Source of the DNA: Francisella noatunensis subsp. noatunensis
GTDB taxonomy: Bacteria; Pseudomonadota; Gammaproteobacteria; Francisellales; Francisellaceae
Direction: 5' to 3'
Assembly (NCBI RefSeq): GCF_009823375.1
Contig: NZ_WBSX01000005.1
Coordinates: forward strand, 1 to 33,630
DNA length: 33,630 nt
Numbering within the stretch: the stretch's first letter is position 1; each line of letters begins with the position of its first letter. Below, one piece after another: positions 18,854 to 28,394 of this stretch. The notes under the pieces are model-generated. The model was given only the letters and a program-made list of their open reading frames with translations. It did no database searches and had not been told where the DNA came from. The position numbers and the translations under genes were made by a program.

Positions 18854-20113
18854 TTAAATCTTTTTGAAAATTACAGACCCATTCGTACCACCAAATCCAA
18901 AAGAATTGTTAAGTACATAATCAATCTTCATTTTCTTAGCAGCATTAGCGGCATAATCTAAGTTACAACCATCATCTAAGTTATGTAGATTGATTGTTGG
19001 AGGAGCTATTTGATCTCTTATAGAGAGTACACTGAATATAGATTCAATTGCACCAGCAGCACCCAATAAGTGTCCTGTCATTGACTTTGTAGAACTCATT
19101 ACTAGATCTTTTCTATATTGACCAATTACTTTTTCTGCTACTTGAGACTCTTGTACATCACCTAGAGGAGTAGAAGTGCCATGAGCATTTATATAGTTAA
19201 TAGCATCAGGATCATTCTCAAGACCAGCATCAGCTAAAGCATTTTGTATACATCTTTCTTGACCTGGAGCATATGGCATTGTCATATGATAGCCATCAGC
19301 TGACATACCAAAACCTACTACTTCAGCATATATCTTAGCACCACGCGCTTTAGCTTTTTCATATTCTTCAAGTACTACAACACCAGCACCATCACCAAGA
19401 ACAAAACCATCTCTATCTCTATCCCAAGGACGAGAAGCGCCTTGAGGATCGTCATTACGAGTTGATAGTGCTCTAGCAGCAGCAAATCCACCCATACCAA
19501 TAGCATTACTAGCTTTTTCTGAACCACCAGCAAGCATAGCATCAGCATCACCGCTAGCGATTAGCCTAGCAGCCATACCAATATTATGAGTACCAGTAGT
19601 ACAAGCAGTAACTATAGGAACGTTAGGACCACGTAAACCATGATTTATTGAAATAATACCAGATAGCATATTAACAATAGATGATGGGATACAGAATGGA
19701 GATATCTTAGAAGGTCCTTTAGTATCTATTACAGATTTAGTAGTTTCTAGTGTTTCGATACCACCGATACCAGAGCTAACACAAACACCAAACTTATATG
19801 AATCTTCTTCAGATACTTTATCAATGCCAGCATCCTTTAGAGCTTCGTTAGCAGCAGCGATACCGTAGTAGCAGAAAGGGTCTACTCTTTTAGCATCTTT
19901 TTTGCCTACAAGTGTATTTACATCAAAGTTCTTAATCCTTGCTGCAAATCTAACTTTAAACTCGCTAATATCTGGAGCAGGCGTATCGAATCCTGTTAAC
20001 GTCTCTACACCACTTTTACCAGCTAAGATATTAGCCCAAGTTGTAGGGACATCATTTCCTAAAGGTGTTACCATACCAAGGCCAGTAACAACTACTCTAC
20101 GATTAGATTTCAT
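18854..20113 (-). CDS. fabF: 3-oxoacyl-[acyl-carrier-protein] synthase II
   Basis: FabF elongates acyl-ACP by condensation with malonyl-ACP. The 419-residue protein has the full thiolase-fold signature: VVVTGLGMVTPLGND at the N-terminus, the catalytic Cys in VTACTTGTHNIG, His in NAHGTSTPLGD and His in TGHLLGAAGAIE, and the C-terminal NNSFGFGGTNG. It is the last gene of the fab block, 79 bases downstream of acpP. A hairpin with a T run in that gap may reduce its expression relative to AcpP. A second terminator follows the gene. Confidence 0.97.
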   Translation of the reverse strand: MKSNRRVVVTGLGMVTPLGNDVPTTWANILAGKSGVETLTGFDTPAPDISEFKVRFAARIKNFDVNTLVGKKDAKRVDPFCYYGIAAANEALKDAGIDKVSEEDSYKFGVCVSSGIGGIETLETTKSVIDTKGPSKISPFCIPSSIVNMLSGIISINHGLRGPNVPIVTACTTGTHNIGMAARLIASGDADAMLAGGSEKASNAIGMGGFAAARALSTRNDDPQGASRPWDRDRDGFVLGDGAGVVVLEEYEKAKARGAKIYAEVVGFGMSADGYHMTMPYAPGQERCIQNALADAGLENDPDAINYINAHGTSTPLGDVQESQVAEKVIGQYRKDLVMSSTKSMTGHLLGAAGAIESIFSVLSIRDQIAPPTINLHNLDDGCNLDYAANAAKKMKIDYVLNNSFGFGGTNGSVIFKKI

Positions 20114-20144
20114 AATTTAAATTAACCTGTTTATATTCATTTAG

Positions 20145-20171
20145 AAAAAAAGTACGAACACAAATCGTACT
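20145..20171 (-). terminator. Hairpin terminator or attenuator between acpP and fabF
   Basis: On the minus strand AGTACGA (20171-20165) and TCGTACT (20157-20151) form a perfect 7-base stem with a 7-base loop, followed by a run of about seven T. It starts 22 bases after the acpP stop and ends about 30 bases before the fabF ATG. Partial termination here would favour acpP over fabF. Confidence 0.7.
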
Positions 20172-20192
20172 GACTTTAGAGATTAATTTTGA

Positions 20193-20435
20193 TTAGTTTA
20201 CTTTAGAATCGATATAATCGTAAACATCTTTAACAGTTCTGATTTTCTCAGCATCTTCGTCTGGGATTTCAGTATCAAATTCTTCTTCAAGAGCCATTAC
20301 AAGTTCAACTGTATCTAAAGAGTCAGCACCTAAGTCATCGATGAAAGAAGCTTCTGGTTTAAGATCTTCTTCTTTAACACCTAATTGCTCAACGATTATA
20401 GAGTTAACTTTAGCATATACTTCATTTGCGCTCAT
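20193..20435 (-). CDS. acpP: Acyl carrier protein
   Basis: AcpP carries growing acyl chains on 4'-phosphopantetheine. The 80-residue, strongly acidic protein has the attachment site [18 protein letters not shown] with the modified Ser in DSL. A strong ribosome-binding site (AAGAAGGAAA) precedes the ATG. It lies between fabG and fabF as in E. coli. It consumes CoA-derived phosphopantetheine, so it depends on the pantothenate route whose genes are broken elsewhere in this window. Confidence 0.97.
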   Translation of the reverse strand: MSANEVYAKVNSIIVEQLGVKEEDLKPEASFIDDLGADSLDTVELVMALEEEFDTEIPDEDAEKIRTVKDVYDYIDSKVN

Positions 20436-20533
20436 GTTTTTTTCCTTCTTATTTTTGTTTTGAAAAAATTAAAATTACTATTCACATCCAATAATATTAT
20501 TTTTTAATCACTTTTGCAATAACTTTGCAAAAT

Positions 20534-21277
20534 TTAAGCCATATACATTCCACCATTTATATGGATAGTTTGTCCTGTTATGTATTTTGCATCTTCAGAA
20601 GCTAAGAAAGCAACTGCAGCTGCAATATCTTTAGGTTCACCCATTTGACCAGATGGTATCTTAATAGCTATGAATGATTTTTGTTCATCTGTAAGTTTGT
20701 TTGTCATGTCTGTAGCTATAAAACCTGGTGCAACAACGTTTACTGTAATATTGCGAGTTGCAACTTCATAGGCTAATGACTTTGAAAAGCCAATAACCCC
20801 AGCTTTAGCAGCACAATAGTTTGTTTGTCCTGGGTTTCCAGCAGAGCCAACTACAGAGCCGATAGAGATTATTCTGCCCCATCTTTTTTTCATCATGCCT
20901 CTTACACATTCTTTTGACATGCGGAAAATAGAGCTTAAATTAGTATTTATAACTGATTGCCATTCATCTTCTGACATTCGCATCATTAGATTATCACGAG
21001 TTATTCCAGCATTGTTAACTAGAATATCTATAGCTAGGTTCTCAGCTTTTAATTGAGCAAAGAAATTTTGAATACTTTCAATATCAGAGATATTTAAAAC
21101 TAGACCTTTTGCCTTGAATCCTTTGCTTTTCATTTCATTTTCAAACTTTTCTGCAGAACCTTGGCTAGTAGCTGTACCTATTACCATAGCTCCTTTGCTT
21201 GCTATTGCTTGAGCAACTTCAAAACCAATTCCTCTGCTAGCTCCTGTAACTAGAGCAATCTTATCATTTAAAGACAT
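20534..21277 (-). CDS. fabG: 3-oxoacyl-[acyl-carrier-protein] reductase
   Basis: FabG reduces beta-ketoacyl-ACP with NADPH. This 247-residue short-chain dehydrogenase shows the cofactor loop TGASRGIGFEV, NNAGITRDNLMMRM, the catalytic Ser in SIGSVVGSAGNPGQ and the YCAAKAG Tyr-Lys pair, then VAPGFIATDM. The start is 13 bases after the fabD stop, with AGGAGA upstream. Confidence 0.97.
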   Translation of the reverse strand: MSLNDKIALVTGASRGIGFEVAQAIASKGAMVIGTATSQGSAEKFENEMKSKGFKAKGLVLNISDIESIQNFFAQLKAENLAIDILVNNAGITRDNLMMRMSEDEWQSVINTNLSSIFRMSKECVRGMMKKRWGRIISIGSVVGSAGNPGQTNYCAAKAGVIGFSKSLAYEVATRNITVNVVAPGFIATDMTNKLTDEQKSFIAIKIPSGQMGEPKDIAAAVAFLASEDAKYITGQTIHINGGMYMA

Positions 21278-21290
21278 ATATTATCTCCTT

Positions 21291-22211
21291 TTAAATATTT
21301 TCTAGACTATTAACACTATTAGTGTCTTTGATAGCTAGTGATTTATCAATTCTTTTTATTAATCCCGATAAGACTTTATTAGGCCCACATTCAATAACTT
21401 CGGTAACTCCAAGCTTAACTAGCTCTTCTATTGATTGAGTCCAAAGCACAGATTTATAAAGCTGTTTAATAACCGCTGATTTTATTTCTGTTGGTGTCTC
21501 ATGTGACATCGCATCGAAGTTTTGTACTATGGCAGTCGTAGGTTTTTTAAACTCGACATTGTTAAGTGCTGCTTCAAATTTATCAGCTGCGGCTTTCATA
21601 AGTGAGCAGTGCGAGGGTACACTTACAGCTAGAATTTGAGCTCTTTTAGCTCCTTTTGTTTTTGCTATTTTGTTAGCTTTTTCAACAGCAGCTTTTTCAC
21701 CTGATATTACTACTTGGCCAGTTGAATTAAAGTTTGCTGCTTCAACAATCCCTGCATCAGATGCCTCTTGACAGCTACTTATAACATCTTCATTTGACAG
21801 TCCTAAGATTGCGCTCATAGCACACTCCTTGTCAGTGACGGCACTTTGCATTAATTTTCCGCGAGTTGATACTAATTGTAGAGCATCTTTATATGAGATA
21901 CACTCGGCCGCTAGTAGAGCAGTGTATTCTCCTAAGCTATGCCCAGCGAAGTACTCTATTTGTAGTTCTGGCTTCTGTTCTTTTAAAACTTTATATATAG
22001 CATAGCTTGTAGCAAGCAGTGCTGGCTGAGTGAACTCTGTTTTATTTAAGGTTGACTCATCATTTTGTATAATATCCCACAAATCGTAGCTCAGGTGTGT
22101 CTTTGCTTCGTCTAGGATATTTCTAAAAGTCTCAAAATTTTCATAATAATCTTGAAGCATTCCTAGCTTTTGTGATCCTTGACCTGGGAAAACTACAGCA
22201 ATTTTTGACAT
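21291..22211 (-). CDS. fabD: Malonyl-CoA:ACP transacylase
   Basis: FabD loads malonyl groups from CoA to ACP. The 306-residue protein starts KIAVVFPGQGSQKLGM and has the nucleophile motif AGHSLGEYTAL, QLVSTRGKLMQ with the carboxylate-binding Arg, and SVPSHCSLM with the partner His. It is 44 bases downstream of fabH and 13 bases upstream of fabG. Confidence 0.97.
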   Translation of the reverse strand: MSKIAVVFPGQGSQKLGMLQDYYENFETFRNILDEAKTHLSYDLWDIIQNDESTLNKTEFTQPALLATSYAIYKVLKEQKPELQIEYFAGHSLGEYTALLAAECISYKDALQLVSTRGKLMQSAVTDKECAMSAILGLSNEDVISSCQEASDAGIVEAANFNSTGQVVISGEKAAVEKANKIAKTKGAKRAQILAVSVPSHCSLMKAAADKFEAALNNVEFKKPTTAIVQNFDAMSHETPTEIKSAVIKQLYKSVLWTQSIEELVKLGVTEVIECGPNKVLSGLIKRIDKSLAIKDTNSVNSLENI

Positions 22212-22255
22212 AATAAATCGCCTCTATGATATTGAAATAAATTTTAAAAAAATGA

Positions 22256-23227
22256 CTAAATTTTTGCAATAAATCCACCCCATACGAATCCTGCGCCAAA
22301 TGCTTCTGAGATTATGGTGTCTCCTGATTTGATTTGGTTTGTTTTGATTGCATGATCTAAGGCTAAAGGTATTGAAGCTGCTGATGTATTACCATGATCT
22401 TGAAGTGTTGTAACTACTTTTGACATAGGCATATCTATTTTCTTAGCAGTGGAATTTAATATTCTATAGTTTGCTTGATGTGGAACTAGCCAATCTATTT
22501 GATTAGCTTTTATTCCTGCTTCTTTGATTAGACCATCTGCAAGAGATGAAAGCCTTGAGACAGCAAATTTGAAAACTTTGTTTCCTTCCATAATTAGATA
22601 AGGGTCTATATTTATAGCCTCTCCTCTTGAAGTAGGAAGATTGTTAGGTACATTAAGCATATCTAAACATGAACCATCTGTATAAAGTAAAGATGATAAA
22701 ATCTTTTTCTCGTCACTTGTAGAAATAACTACAGCTCCGGCACCATCACCGAAAAGTACACATGTTGAACGATCACTCCAGTCAAGAACTCGAGTCATTT
22801 TCTCAGCACCAATTACTAATATATTTTTTGATATGCCTGTTTCAATGTATTGTTTTGCAATATCAAGAGCATACACAAAACCACTGCAGGCTGCTGATAT
22901 GTCAAAACACCTAACATTAAAATGATCAATTTGTAAATTTTGATGTACCATGGATGCTGTTGATGGCATTATAAAATCTGGCGTGCTTGTAGCAACTATT
23001 ATCATGTCAATGTCGTTAGCATTAATTTTGGCAGAATCTAGTGCTTTTTTTGCTGCTTCAGTGGCCATAAAGCTCGTGGTTTCTGTTTCATTCGCGCAAT
23101 GGCGTCTTTCTATACCAACTCTTTGCTTGATCCATTCATCTGAAGTATCAACAAATTTACTTATATCTTCATTGGTTAAGATTTTTTCAGGTAAGTAACT
23201 TCCTGTACCAAGTATTTGTGCAAACAT
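22256..23227 (-). CDS. fabH: 3-oxoacyl-[acyl-carrier-protein] synthase III
   Basis: FabH starts fatty-acid synthesis by condensing acetyl-CoA with malonyl-ACP. The 323-residue protein has catalytic Cys in DISAACSGFVYAL, His in WLVPHQANYRI and Asn in HGNTSAASIPLAL. The N-terminal GTGSYLPEKILTN and WIKQRVGIERRH segments are typical. It follows plsX after a 105-base gap that may hold its own promoter, though no clear box was found. Confidence 0.97.
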   Translation of the reverse strand: MFAQILGTGSYLPEKILTNEDISKFVDTSDEWIKQRVGIERRHCANETETTSFMATEAAKKALDSAKINANDIDMIIVATSTPDFIMPSTASMVHQNLQIDHFNVRCFDISAACSGFVYALDIAKQYIETGISKNILVIGAEKMTRVLDWSDRSTCVLFGDGAGAVVISTSDEKKILSSLLYTDGSCLDMLNVPNNLPTSRGEAINIDPYLIMEGNKVFKFAVSRLSSLADGLIKEAGIKANQIDWLVPHQANYRILNSTAKKIDMPMSKVVTTLQDHGNTSAASIPLALDHAIKTNQIKSGDTIISEAFGAGFVWGGFIAKI

Positions 23228-23332
23228 TATATAGTTATACCTATTTAGTTAGATTAGTAACAAAAGTTATTATAAATAAGCAGTCATAAGAAAGCCTATT
23301 GTCTAAAAACATTGTATCATGATTGGTAAAGA

Positions 23333-24379
23333 TTAAAGAACTTTTTCTAATGATTCTTGAATAGTTTTAGGAATGTTGTGTTTGATTTCTTTTACAGCTT
23401 CATAGATGGCAGTTTCAAATGCATTCGCACTTGCGCTACCATGGCTTTTAACAACTATGCCTGTTAAACCTAGTAATGATGCACCATTGAAGCTATCTAG
23501 GTTCATTCCTTTTTTCATTTTTTTAAATAGTGGTAGAGACATGATTACGGGTATCTTCATTAATAATGATGTTTCTGTAATCGATTTTTTAATCAATGAT
23601 TCTATAAGTCTTAGACTACCTTCCATTGTTTTTAAAGAAACGTTACCGACAAAACCATCGCATACAATTACATCTGTTATATCATCAAAAATGTGTTTTC
23701 CCTCAATATATCCTTGATAGTTAATGAAATAACAGCCTTGTAATAATTTTGAAGCATTCTTAATATTATCTAGACCTTTCATCTCTTCTTCACCAATGTT
23801 TAGTAAAGAGACTCTTGGCTCAGCTAAGCCTTTTGAGCTAGCTGCAAGTATTGATCCCATAATAGCAAATTGGAAAAGCTGTTCAGAAGAACAAACAACG
23901 TTAGCACCAAGATCAAGCATATATGTTTTGCTAAGTTGCTTTGTATCTCTATTAAATGCAGGCAATGCATATACTATAGCAGGGCGATCAACTCCGTTTA
24001 CGGTTTTGAGTACAAACTTTGAAGTTGCCATTAATGCGCCTGTATTACCAGCACTCACGCAAGCATCTACAGTCCCATCTTTAACAAGGTTTATAGCTAC
24101 ACGCATTGATGAGTCCTTCTTTTTTCTTACTGCTATTGAAGGAGATTCATCCATACCGACTGTTTCACTAGCATGATGAATAGCTATTCTCTGTAAAACG
24201 GGCAGTTTTATTTTTTTGACTTTTGAATATCTGTCTAAGGCTCTTTTTACTTTGTGGTGATCTCCAACTAATACTATTTGTAAGTTAGAGTCTTTTTTAA
24301 CTGCTTCAAGAGCTGCAGGAATAGTGGTGTTTAAACCATTATCTCCACCCATTGCATCTATAGATATTTTGTAACCCAT
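23333..24379 (-). CDS. plsX: Phosphate acyltransferase PlsX
   Basis: PlsX makes acyl-phosphate from acyl-ACP for phospholipid synthesis. The 348-residue protein begins KISIDAMGGDNGLNTTIPA, the family hallmark, and includes SVGNTGALMA-like SAGNTGALMATSKFVL, VVCDGFVGNVSLKTMEG and GIVVKSHGSANA-like segments. The order rpmF-plsX-fabH matches many proteobacteria, linking ribosome-protein and membrane-lipid supply. Confidence 0.96.
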   Translation of the reverse strand: MGYKISIDAMGGDNGLNTTIPAALEAVKKDSNLQIVLVGDHHKVKRALDRYSKVKKIKLPVLQRIAIHHASETVGMDESPSIAVRKKKDSSMRVAINLVKDGTVDACVSAGNTGALMATSKFVLKTVNGVDRPAIVYALPAFNRDTKQLSKTYMLDLGANVVCSSEQLFQFAIMGSILAASSKGLAEPRVSLLNIGEEEMKGLDNIKNASKLLQGCYFINYQGYIEGKHIFDDITDVIVCDGFVGNVSLKTMEGSLRLIESLIKKSITETSLLMKIPVIMSLPLFKKMKKGMNLDSFNGASLLGLTGIVVKSHGSASANAFETAIYEAVKEIKHNIPKTIQESLEKVL

Positions 24380-24484
24380 AATTAATAAAACTTCCTATGT
24401 CGCTAATTAATATATTTGTAAATACTCACCAACCAAGGCATAAATATAGTGTGAGATGATTTTAAAAGATGACTGGAATAAATA

Positions 24485-24667
24485 TTAGTCTTCAGATTTT
24501 GTATCTACTGCTTTCTTGCCTTTGTAGAATCCGTTAGGTGAGACGTGATGTCTTAAGTGTAACTCACCTGTGGATTTGTCAGTAGATAATGTTGGACCTG
24601 TTAAAGAATCGTGAGATCTTCTCATGTCTCTTTTTGATCTGCTTTTTTTAACTTGTTGTACAGCCAT
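24485..24667 (-). CDS. rpmF: 50S ribosomal protein L32
   Basis: This is a 60-residue basic protein starting [20 protein letters not shown], with [18 protein letters not shown] near the end, as in proteobacterial L32. The zinc-binding cysteines of some L32 proteins are absent. A strong AGGAGG-like site precedes the ATG. It sits between yceD and plsX as in E. coli. Confidence 0.97.
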   Translation of the reverse strand: MAVQQVKKSRSKRDMRRSHDSLTGPTLSTDKSTGELHLRHHVSPNGFYKGKKAVDTKSED

Positions 24668-24711
24668 TTTAAATAACCTCCTTTATGTGTTTTTAAATTC
24701 TAAATCTGTCG

Positions 24712-25230
24712 TTACTTAAGTTTTTTGAGAATCTCGAAAGGATTCGGTTTTTCTTCAATAACAGTTTCTTGCTCGCTATAGTATGAATGTTTTTTTGTCT
24801 TTTTACAAGAGCTAGCATCTTTTTTTGGTGCTAATGGTAGTTCTAGAAGTATTTCTTCTTTGATAATATCTTTTAAATCTATCAATGCGCTTTCGTAGAT
24901 AAAAGGCTCGTGTAAGCTATCTTGAACAAGTCTATCATCTTCAGTGATTATTATGCTATTTGTAATTGTAATAGGGTAGTCAAATGGCTCAAGAGAGTCT
25001 TGGCATATTAGTTTGATTACGCCATTTACATTATATCTAATGCATGCGTGATTTTTCTCTTCAAAAAAAGAAAATGAGCAGTTAAATGTGTGTGGCGTGT
25101 CAACTATGAGCTTAGAGATATGGTTTAAGTTTTCTATAGTTATTTGTATGTTTTCTAACTCTCTTTTTTGTTTTGCGTATATGCTATAGTTTATTTGGCT
25201 GTGTTTGCCTTTCATATATGTATTTTTCAT
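24712..25230 (-). CDS. yceD: YceD/DUF177 family protein
   Basis: The 172-residue protein has the DUF177 core: ITIENLNHISKLIVDTPHTFNCSFSF (in part), then VNGVIKLICQDSLEPFDYPI, and an acidic LIDLKDIIKEEILLELPLAPK segment. The gene is almost always found upstream of rpmF, as here. In plants and bacteria the family has been tied to 23S rRNA accumulation. The start could be ATG 25230 or ATG 25215; neither has a strong ribosome-binding site. It is divergent from tkt with a 115-base gap. Confidence 0.9.
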   Translation of the reverse strand: MKNTYMKGKHSQINYSIYAKQKRELENIQITIENLNHISKLIVDTPHTFNCSFSFFEEKNHACIRYNVNGVIKLICQDSLEPFDYPITITNSIIITEDDRLVQDSLHEPFIYESALIDLKDIIKEEILLELPLAPKKDASSCKKTKKHSYYSEQETVIEEKPNPFEILKKLK

Positions 25231-25262
25231 ATTTCATTGTGATACTATTCTATATACATTTC

Positions 25263-25291
25263 TTGTTTTATGAAAGTCTGTACTGTATCAT
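25263..25291 (+). promoter_or_regulatory. Candidate sigma-70 promoter of the tkt-gap-pgk-pyk-fba cluster
   Basis: TTGTTT (25263-25268), a 17-base spacer and TATCAT (25286-25291) match -35 and -10 boxes at 4/6 and 5/6. They lie 55 bases before the tkt ATG in the divergent gap with yceD. Confidence 0.45.
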
Positions 25292-25345
25292 CTTACTAGT
25301 TATATTTTTTAAAAATTGATAACACAGTAAAAGGATCGAGTAATA

Positions 25346-27337
25346 ATGTCTTTATCTATCCCTAGAGAATTTTCAAATGCTATAAGATTTTTATCTATCG
25401 ATGCAACACTTAAGGCAAAATCAGGACATCCAGGTATGCCTATGGGTATGGCCGATATCGCTACGGTTTTGTGGACCAAGTTTCTTAAACATAATCCTCA
25501 AAATCCAAACTGGATAAATCGTGATAGATTTGTACTTTCAAATGGTCATGGTTCTATGCTTTTATATTCTTTGCTGCATCTTAGTGGTTATGATTTAAGT
25601 GTTGATGATATTAAAAATTTTAGGCAACTTCATTCTAAAACTCCAGGTCATCCTGAATATGGTTATGCGCCAGGTGTAGAGACTACAACTGGACCATTGG
25701 GTCAAGGTGTGGCTAATGCTGTTGGTATGGCACTAGGTGAAAAGATATTGTCAGATAAATACAATACATCTGACTTGAAAGTAATAGATCATCATACCTA
25801 TGTATTTTTAGGCGATGGGTGTCTAATGGAGGGTGTATCTCATGAAGCGTGTTCGTTAGCTGGTACCTTAGGTCTAAATAAACTAATAGCATTTTGGGAT
25901 GATAATAGTATTTCTATAGATGGGGATACAAAAGGTTGGTTTACTGATAATACAGTTGAGAGATTCAAAGCATACGGCTGGAATGTGATTGAGGATGTAG
26001 ATGGTCATAATTTTGAGGCTATTGAAAAAGCTATAGCTAAAGCACAATCTGAACAAAGCAAGCCAACTTTGATTTGTTGTAAAACGATTATTGGGTTTGG
26101 CTCTCCAGAAAAGGCTGGTACTGCATCTGTACATGGCTCGCCTTTGAGTGAACAAGAAAGAGCTTCAGCCGCAAAAGAGCTTGATTGGAATTATGCTCCT
26201 TTTGAAATTCCTAGTGATGTATATAAATACTGGGATGCTAAAGAAAAAGGACAAGCTTTAGAAGCAAATTGGCAGAAACAATTAGATTTATATAAGAGTA
26301 ATCCTAAGTTTGAAGAATTTGATAGAGTGCTGAAAAAACAGTTGCCTGCAAATCTTGAGCAGAAAGTTGAGCAATATATTGCTTTACAGCTAGCGAATCC
26401 TGTAAAAGTGGCTACGCGTAAAGCATCTCAGATGGCTTTAGAAGTGTTGTGCAAGAATATGCCAGAAATGTTTGGTGGTTCAGCAGATTTAACAGGATCA
26501 AACAATACAAATTGGAGTGGATCAATTTGGCTTAATAATACTGATAAAGGCGCTAACTATCTTTCTTATGGGGTGAGAGAGTTTGGTATGGCTGCTATCA
26601 TGAATGGTCTAAGTTTATACGGTGGTTTAAAGCCATACGGAGGAACATTCTTGGTGTTCAGTGATTACTCTAGAAATGCTATTAGAATGTCTGCTCTTAT
26701 GAAACAACCCGTAGTTCATGTAATGTCTCATGATTCTATCGGTTTGGGAGAAGATGGACCAACTCATCAACCTGTAGAACATGTGCCTAGTTTAAGATTG
26801 ATACCAAACTTAAATGTTTGGAGACCAGCAGATACTATTGAAACAATGGTTGCTTGGAATGAAGCGGTTAAGTCTAATGAGACTCCAAGTGTTATGGTAC
26901 TAACGCGTCAAGGTTTAGAGCCTGTGGTTCAGGCTAAAGAACAAGTTTCTGATATTGTGAAAGGTGGGTATTTAGTCAGAAATAATAAAGATGCTAGATT
27001 AACTATTGTAGCTACTGGCTCAGAAGTCGAGCTAGCAATTAAAGTAGCAAAAGAATATGAAGACAAAGGAATAAAAGTTAATGTTGCTTCTATCCCATGT
27101 GTCGACGTTTTCGATACTCAAACTCATGAGTATAAAAAATCAGTAATAAGAGATGATATCCCAGCAATTTTTGTTGAGATGGCTCAGCTTGATGGGTGGT
27201 ATAAGTATATGCCTAAAGCTGGTGGTGAAGTGAAAGGGATTTATAGTTTCGGTGAGTCCGCGCCAGCTGAGGATTTATTTAAGCATTTTGGTTTTACTGT
27301 AGAAAATATCAGCAACATAGTTGCTAAATATGTGTAA
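25346..27337 (+). CDS. tkt: Transketolase
   Basis: Transketolase moves two-carbon units between sugar phosphates in the non-oxidative pentose-phosphate pathway, using thiamine diphosphate. The 663-residue protein has KSGHPGMPMGMAD, the TPP/Mg motif LGDGCLMEGVSHEA followed by FWDDNSISIDG, the catalytic His in VHGSPLSEQE, and GLGEDGPTHQPVEH in the pyrimidine domain. It is normal length. A plausible AAGGA site lies ten bases upstream. It heads a five-gene same-strand cluster with gaps of 36, 19, 15 and 10 bases. Confidence 0.97.
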   Translation: MSLSIPREFSNAIRFLSIDATLKAKSGHPGMPMGMADIATVLWTKFLKHNPQNPNWINRDRFVLSNGHGSMLLYSLLHLSGYDLSVDDIKNFRQLHSKTPGHPEYGYAPGVETTTGPLGQGVANAVGMALGEKILSDKYNTSDLKVIDHHTYVFLGDGCLMEGVSHEACSLAGTLGLNKLIAFWDDNSISIDGDTKGWFTDNTVERFKAYGWNVIEDVDGHNFEAIEKAIAKAQSEQSKPTLICCKTIIGFGSPEKAGTASVHGSPLSEQERASAAKELDWNYAPFEIPSDVYKYWDAKEKGQALEANWQKQLDLYKSNPKFEEFDRVLKKQLPANLEQKVEQYIALQLANPVKVATRKASQMALEVLCKNMPEMFGGSADLTGSNNTNWSGSIWLNNTDKGANYLSYGVREFGMAAIMNGLSLYGGLKPYGGTFLVFSDYSRNAIRMSALMKQPVVHVMSHDSIGLGEDGPTHQPVEHVPSLRLIPNLNVWRPADTIETMVAWNEAVKSNETPSVMVLTRQGLEPVVQAKEQVSDIVKGGYLVRNNKDARLTIVATGSEVELAIKVAKEYEDKGIKVNVASIPCVDVFDTQTHEYKKSVIRDDIPAIFVEMAQLDGWYKYMPKAGGEVKGIYSFGESAPAEDLFKHFGFTVENISNIVAKYV

Positions 27338-27373
27338 TAAACTTTTGAAAGATAATATCTTAAGGAGATTAAA

Positions 27374-28375
27374 ATGAGAGTTGCAATTAATGGTTTCGGT
27401 AGAATTGGTCGTTTAGCTTTTCGTCAAATGTTTGACAAGGCTGGTATAGAGATTGTTGCGATCAATGATTTAACAAATCCAAAAATGTTAGCACACTTAT
27501 TAAAATATGATTCTGCTCAAGGTAGATTTTCAAAAGCAGCTGTTACAACTGCAAAAGATGACGCTATTGTTGTAGATGGTAAAGAAATTAAAATATATGC
27601 TGAAAAAGATGCTGCTAATTTGCCTTGGGGTGAATTGAAAGTAGATCTAGTATTAGAATGTACAGGTTTTTATGTATCAAAAGCAAAGTCACAAGCTCAT
27701 ATTGATGCTGGTGCTAAAAAAGTAGTTATTTCAGCTCCTGCTGGTAATGATTTACCAACAGTAGTTTTTGGTGTTAACCATGATATATTAACTGCAGATG
27801 AGAAAATTATCTCAGCTGCTTCTTGTACGACTAACTGTTTAGCACCTATGGCTAAAGGTCTTCATGATTTGGCAACAATTGAAAGTGGATTTATGACAAC
27901 TATTCATGCTTACACTGGTGACCAAAATACTTTAGATGCACCTCATGCTAAAAATGACTTCCGTCGTGCAAGAGCTGCAGCTGTAAATATTGTACCTAAC
28001 TCAACTGGTGCTGCTAAAGCTATTGGTCTAGTAATTCCTGAACTTGCAGGTAAGTTAGATGGAGCTGCTCAACGTGTTCCTGTTCCTACTGGGTCATTAA
28101 CAGAGTTAGTTGCTGTAGTATCTAAGAGTGTAACAGCTGAAGATGTAAATGCTGCAATGAAAGCAGCTGCTAATGAATCTTTTGGTTATACAGAAGAAGA
28201 GTTAGTATCTAGTGATATCGTAGGAATTTCTGAAGGATCATTATTTGATGCAACTCAAACTAAAGTTACTTCACTTGGAGATAAGTCTCTAGTTAAAGTT
28301 GTATCTTGGTATGACAATGAAATGTCATATACAAATCAAATGGTAAGAGTAGTAGAGTACTTTGGAGCTCTGTAA
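27374..28375 (+). CDS. gapA: Glyceraldehyde-3-phosphate dehydrogenase
   Basis: GapA interconverts glyceraldehyde-3-phosphate and 1,3-bisphosphoglycerate with NAD. The 333-residue protein has the NAD loop [15 protein letters not shown], the catalytic Cys in [14 protein letters not shown], His in [13 protein letters not shown], and C-terminal [13 protein letters not shown] strong AAGGAGA site precedes the ATG. GAPDH of Francisella has been reported as a moonlighting, secreted protein; nothing in this sequence shows a signal peptide. Confidence 0.97.
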   Translation: MRVAINGFGRIGRLAFRQMFDKAGIEIVAINDLTNPKMLAHLLKYDSAQGRFSKAAVTTAKDDAIVVDGKEIKIYAEKDAANLPWGELKVDLVLECTGFYVSKAKSQAHIDAGAKKVVISAPAGNDLPTVVFGVNHDILTADEKIISAASCTTNCLAPMAKGLHDLATIESGFMTTIHAYTGDQNTLDAPHAKNDFRRARAAAVNIVPNSTGAAKAIGLVIPELAGKLDGAAQRVPVPTGSLTELVAVVSKSVTAEDVNAAMKAAANESFGYTEEELVSSDIVGISEGSLFDATQTKVTSLGDKSLVKVVSWYDNEMSYTNQMVRVVEYFGAL

Positions 28376-28394
28376 ACACTTATAGGTGGTATAA

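Noticed and set aside
23406..24176. Two plus-strand open frames opposite plsX
   Set aside because: They are antisense shadows of the conserved PlsX frame, with no start signals or domain features.
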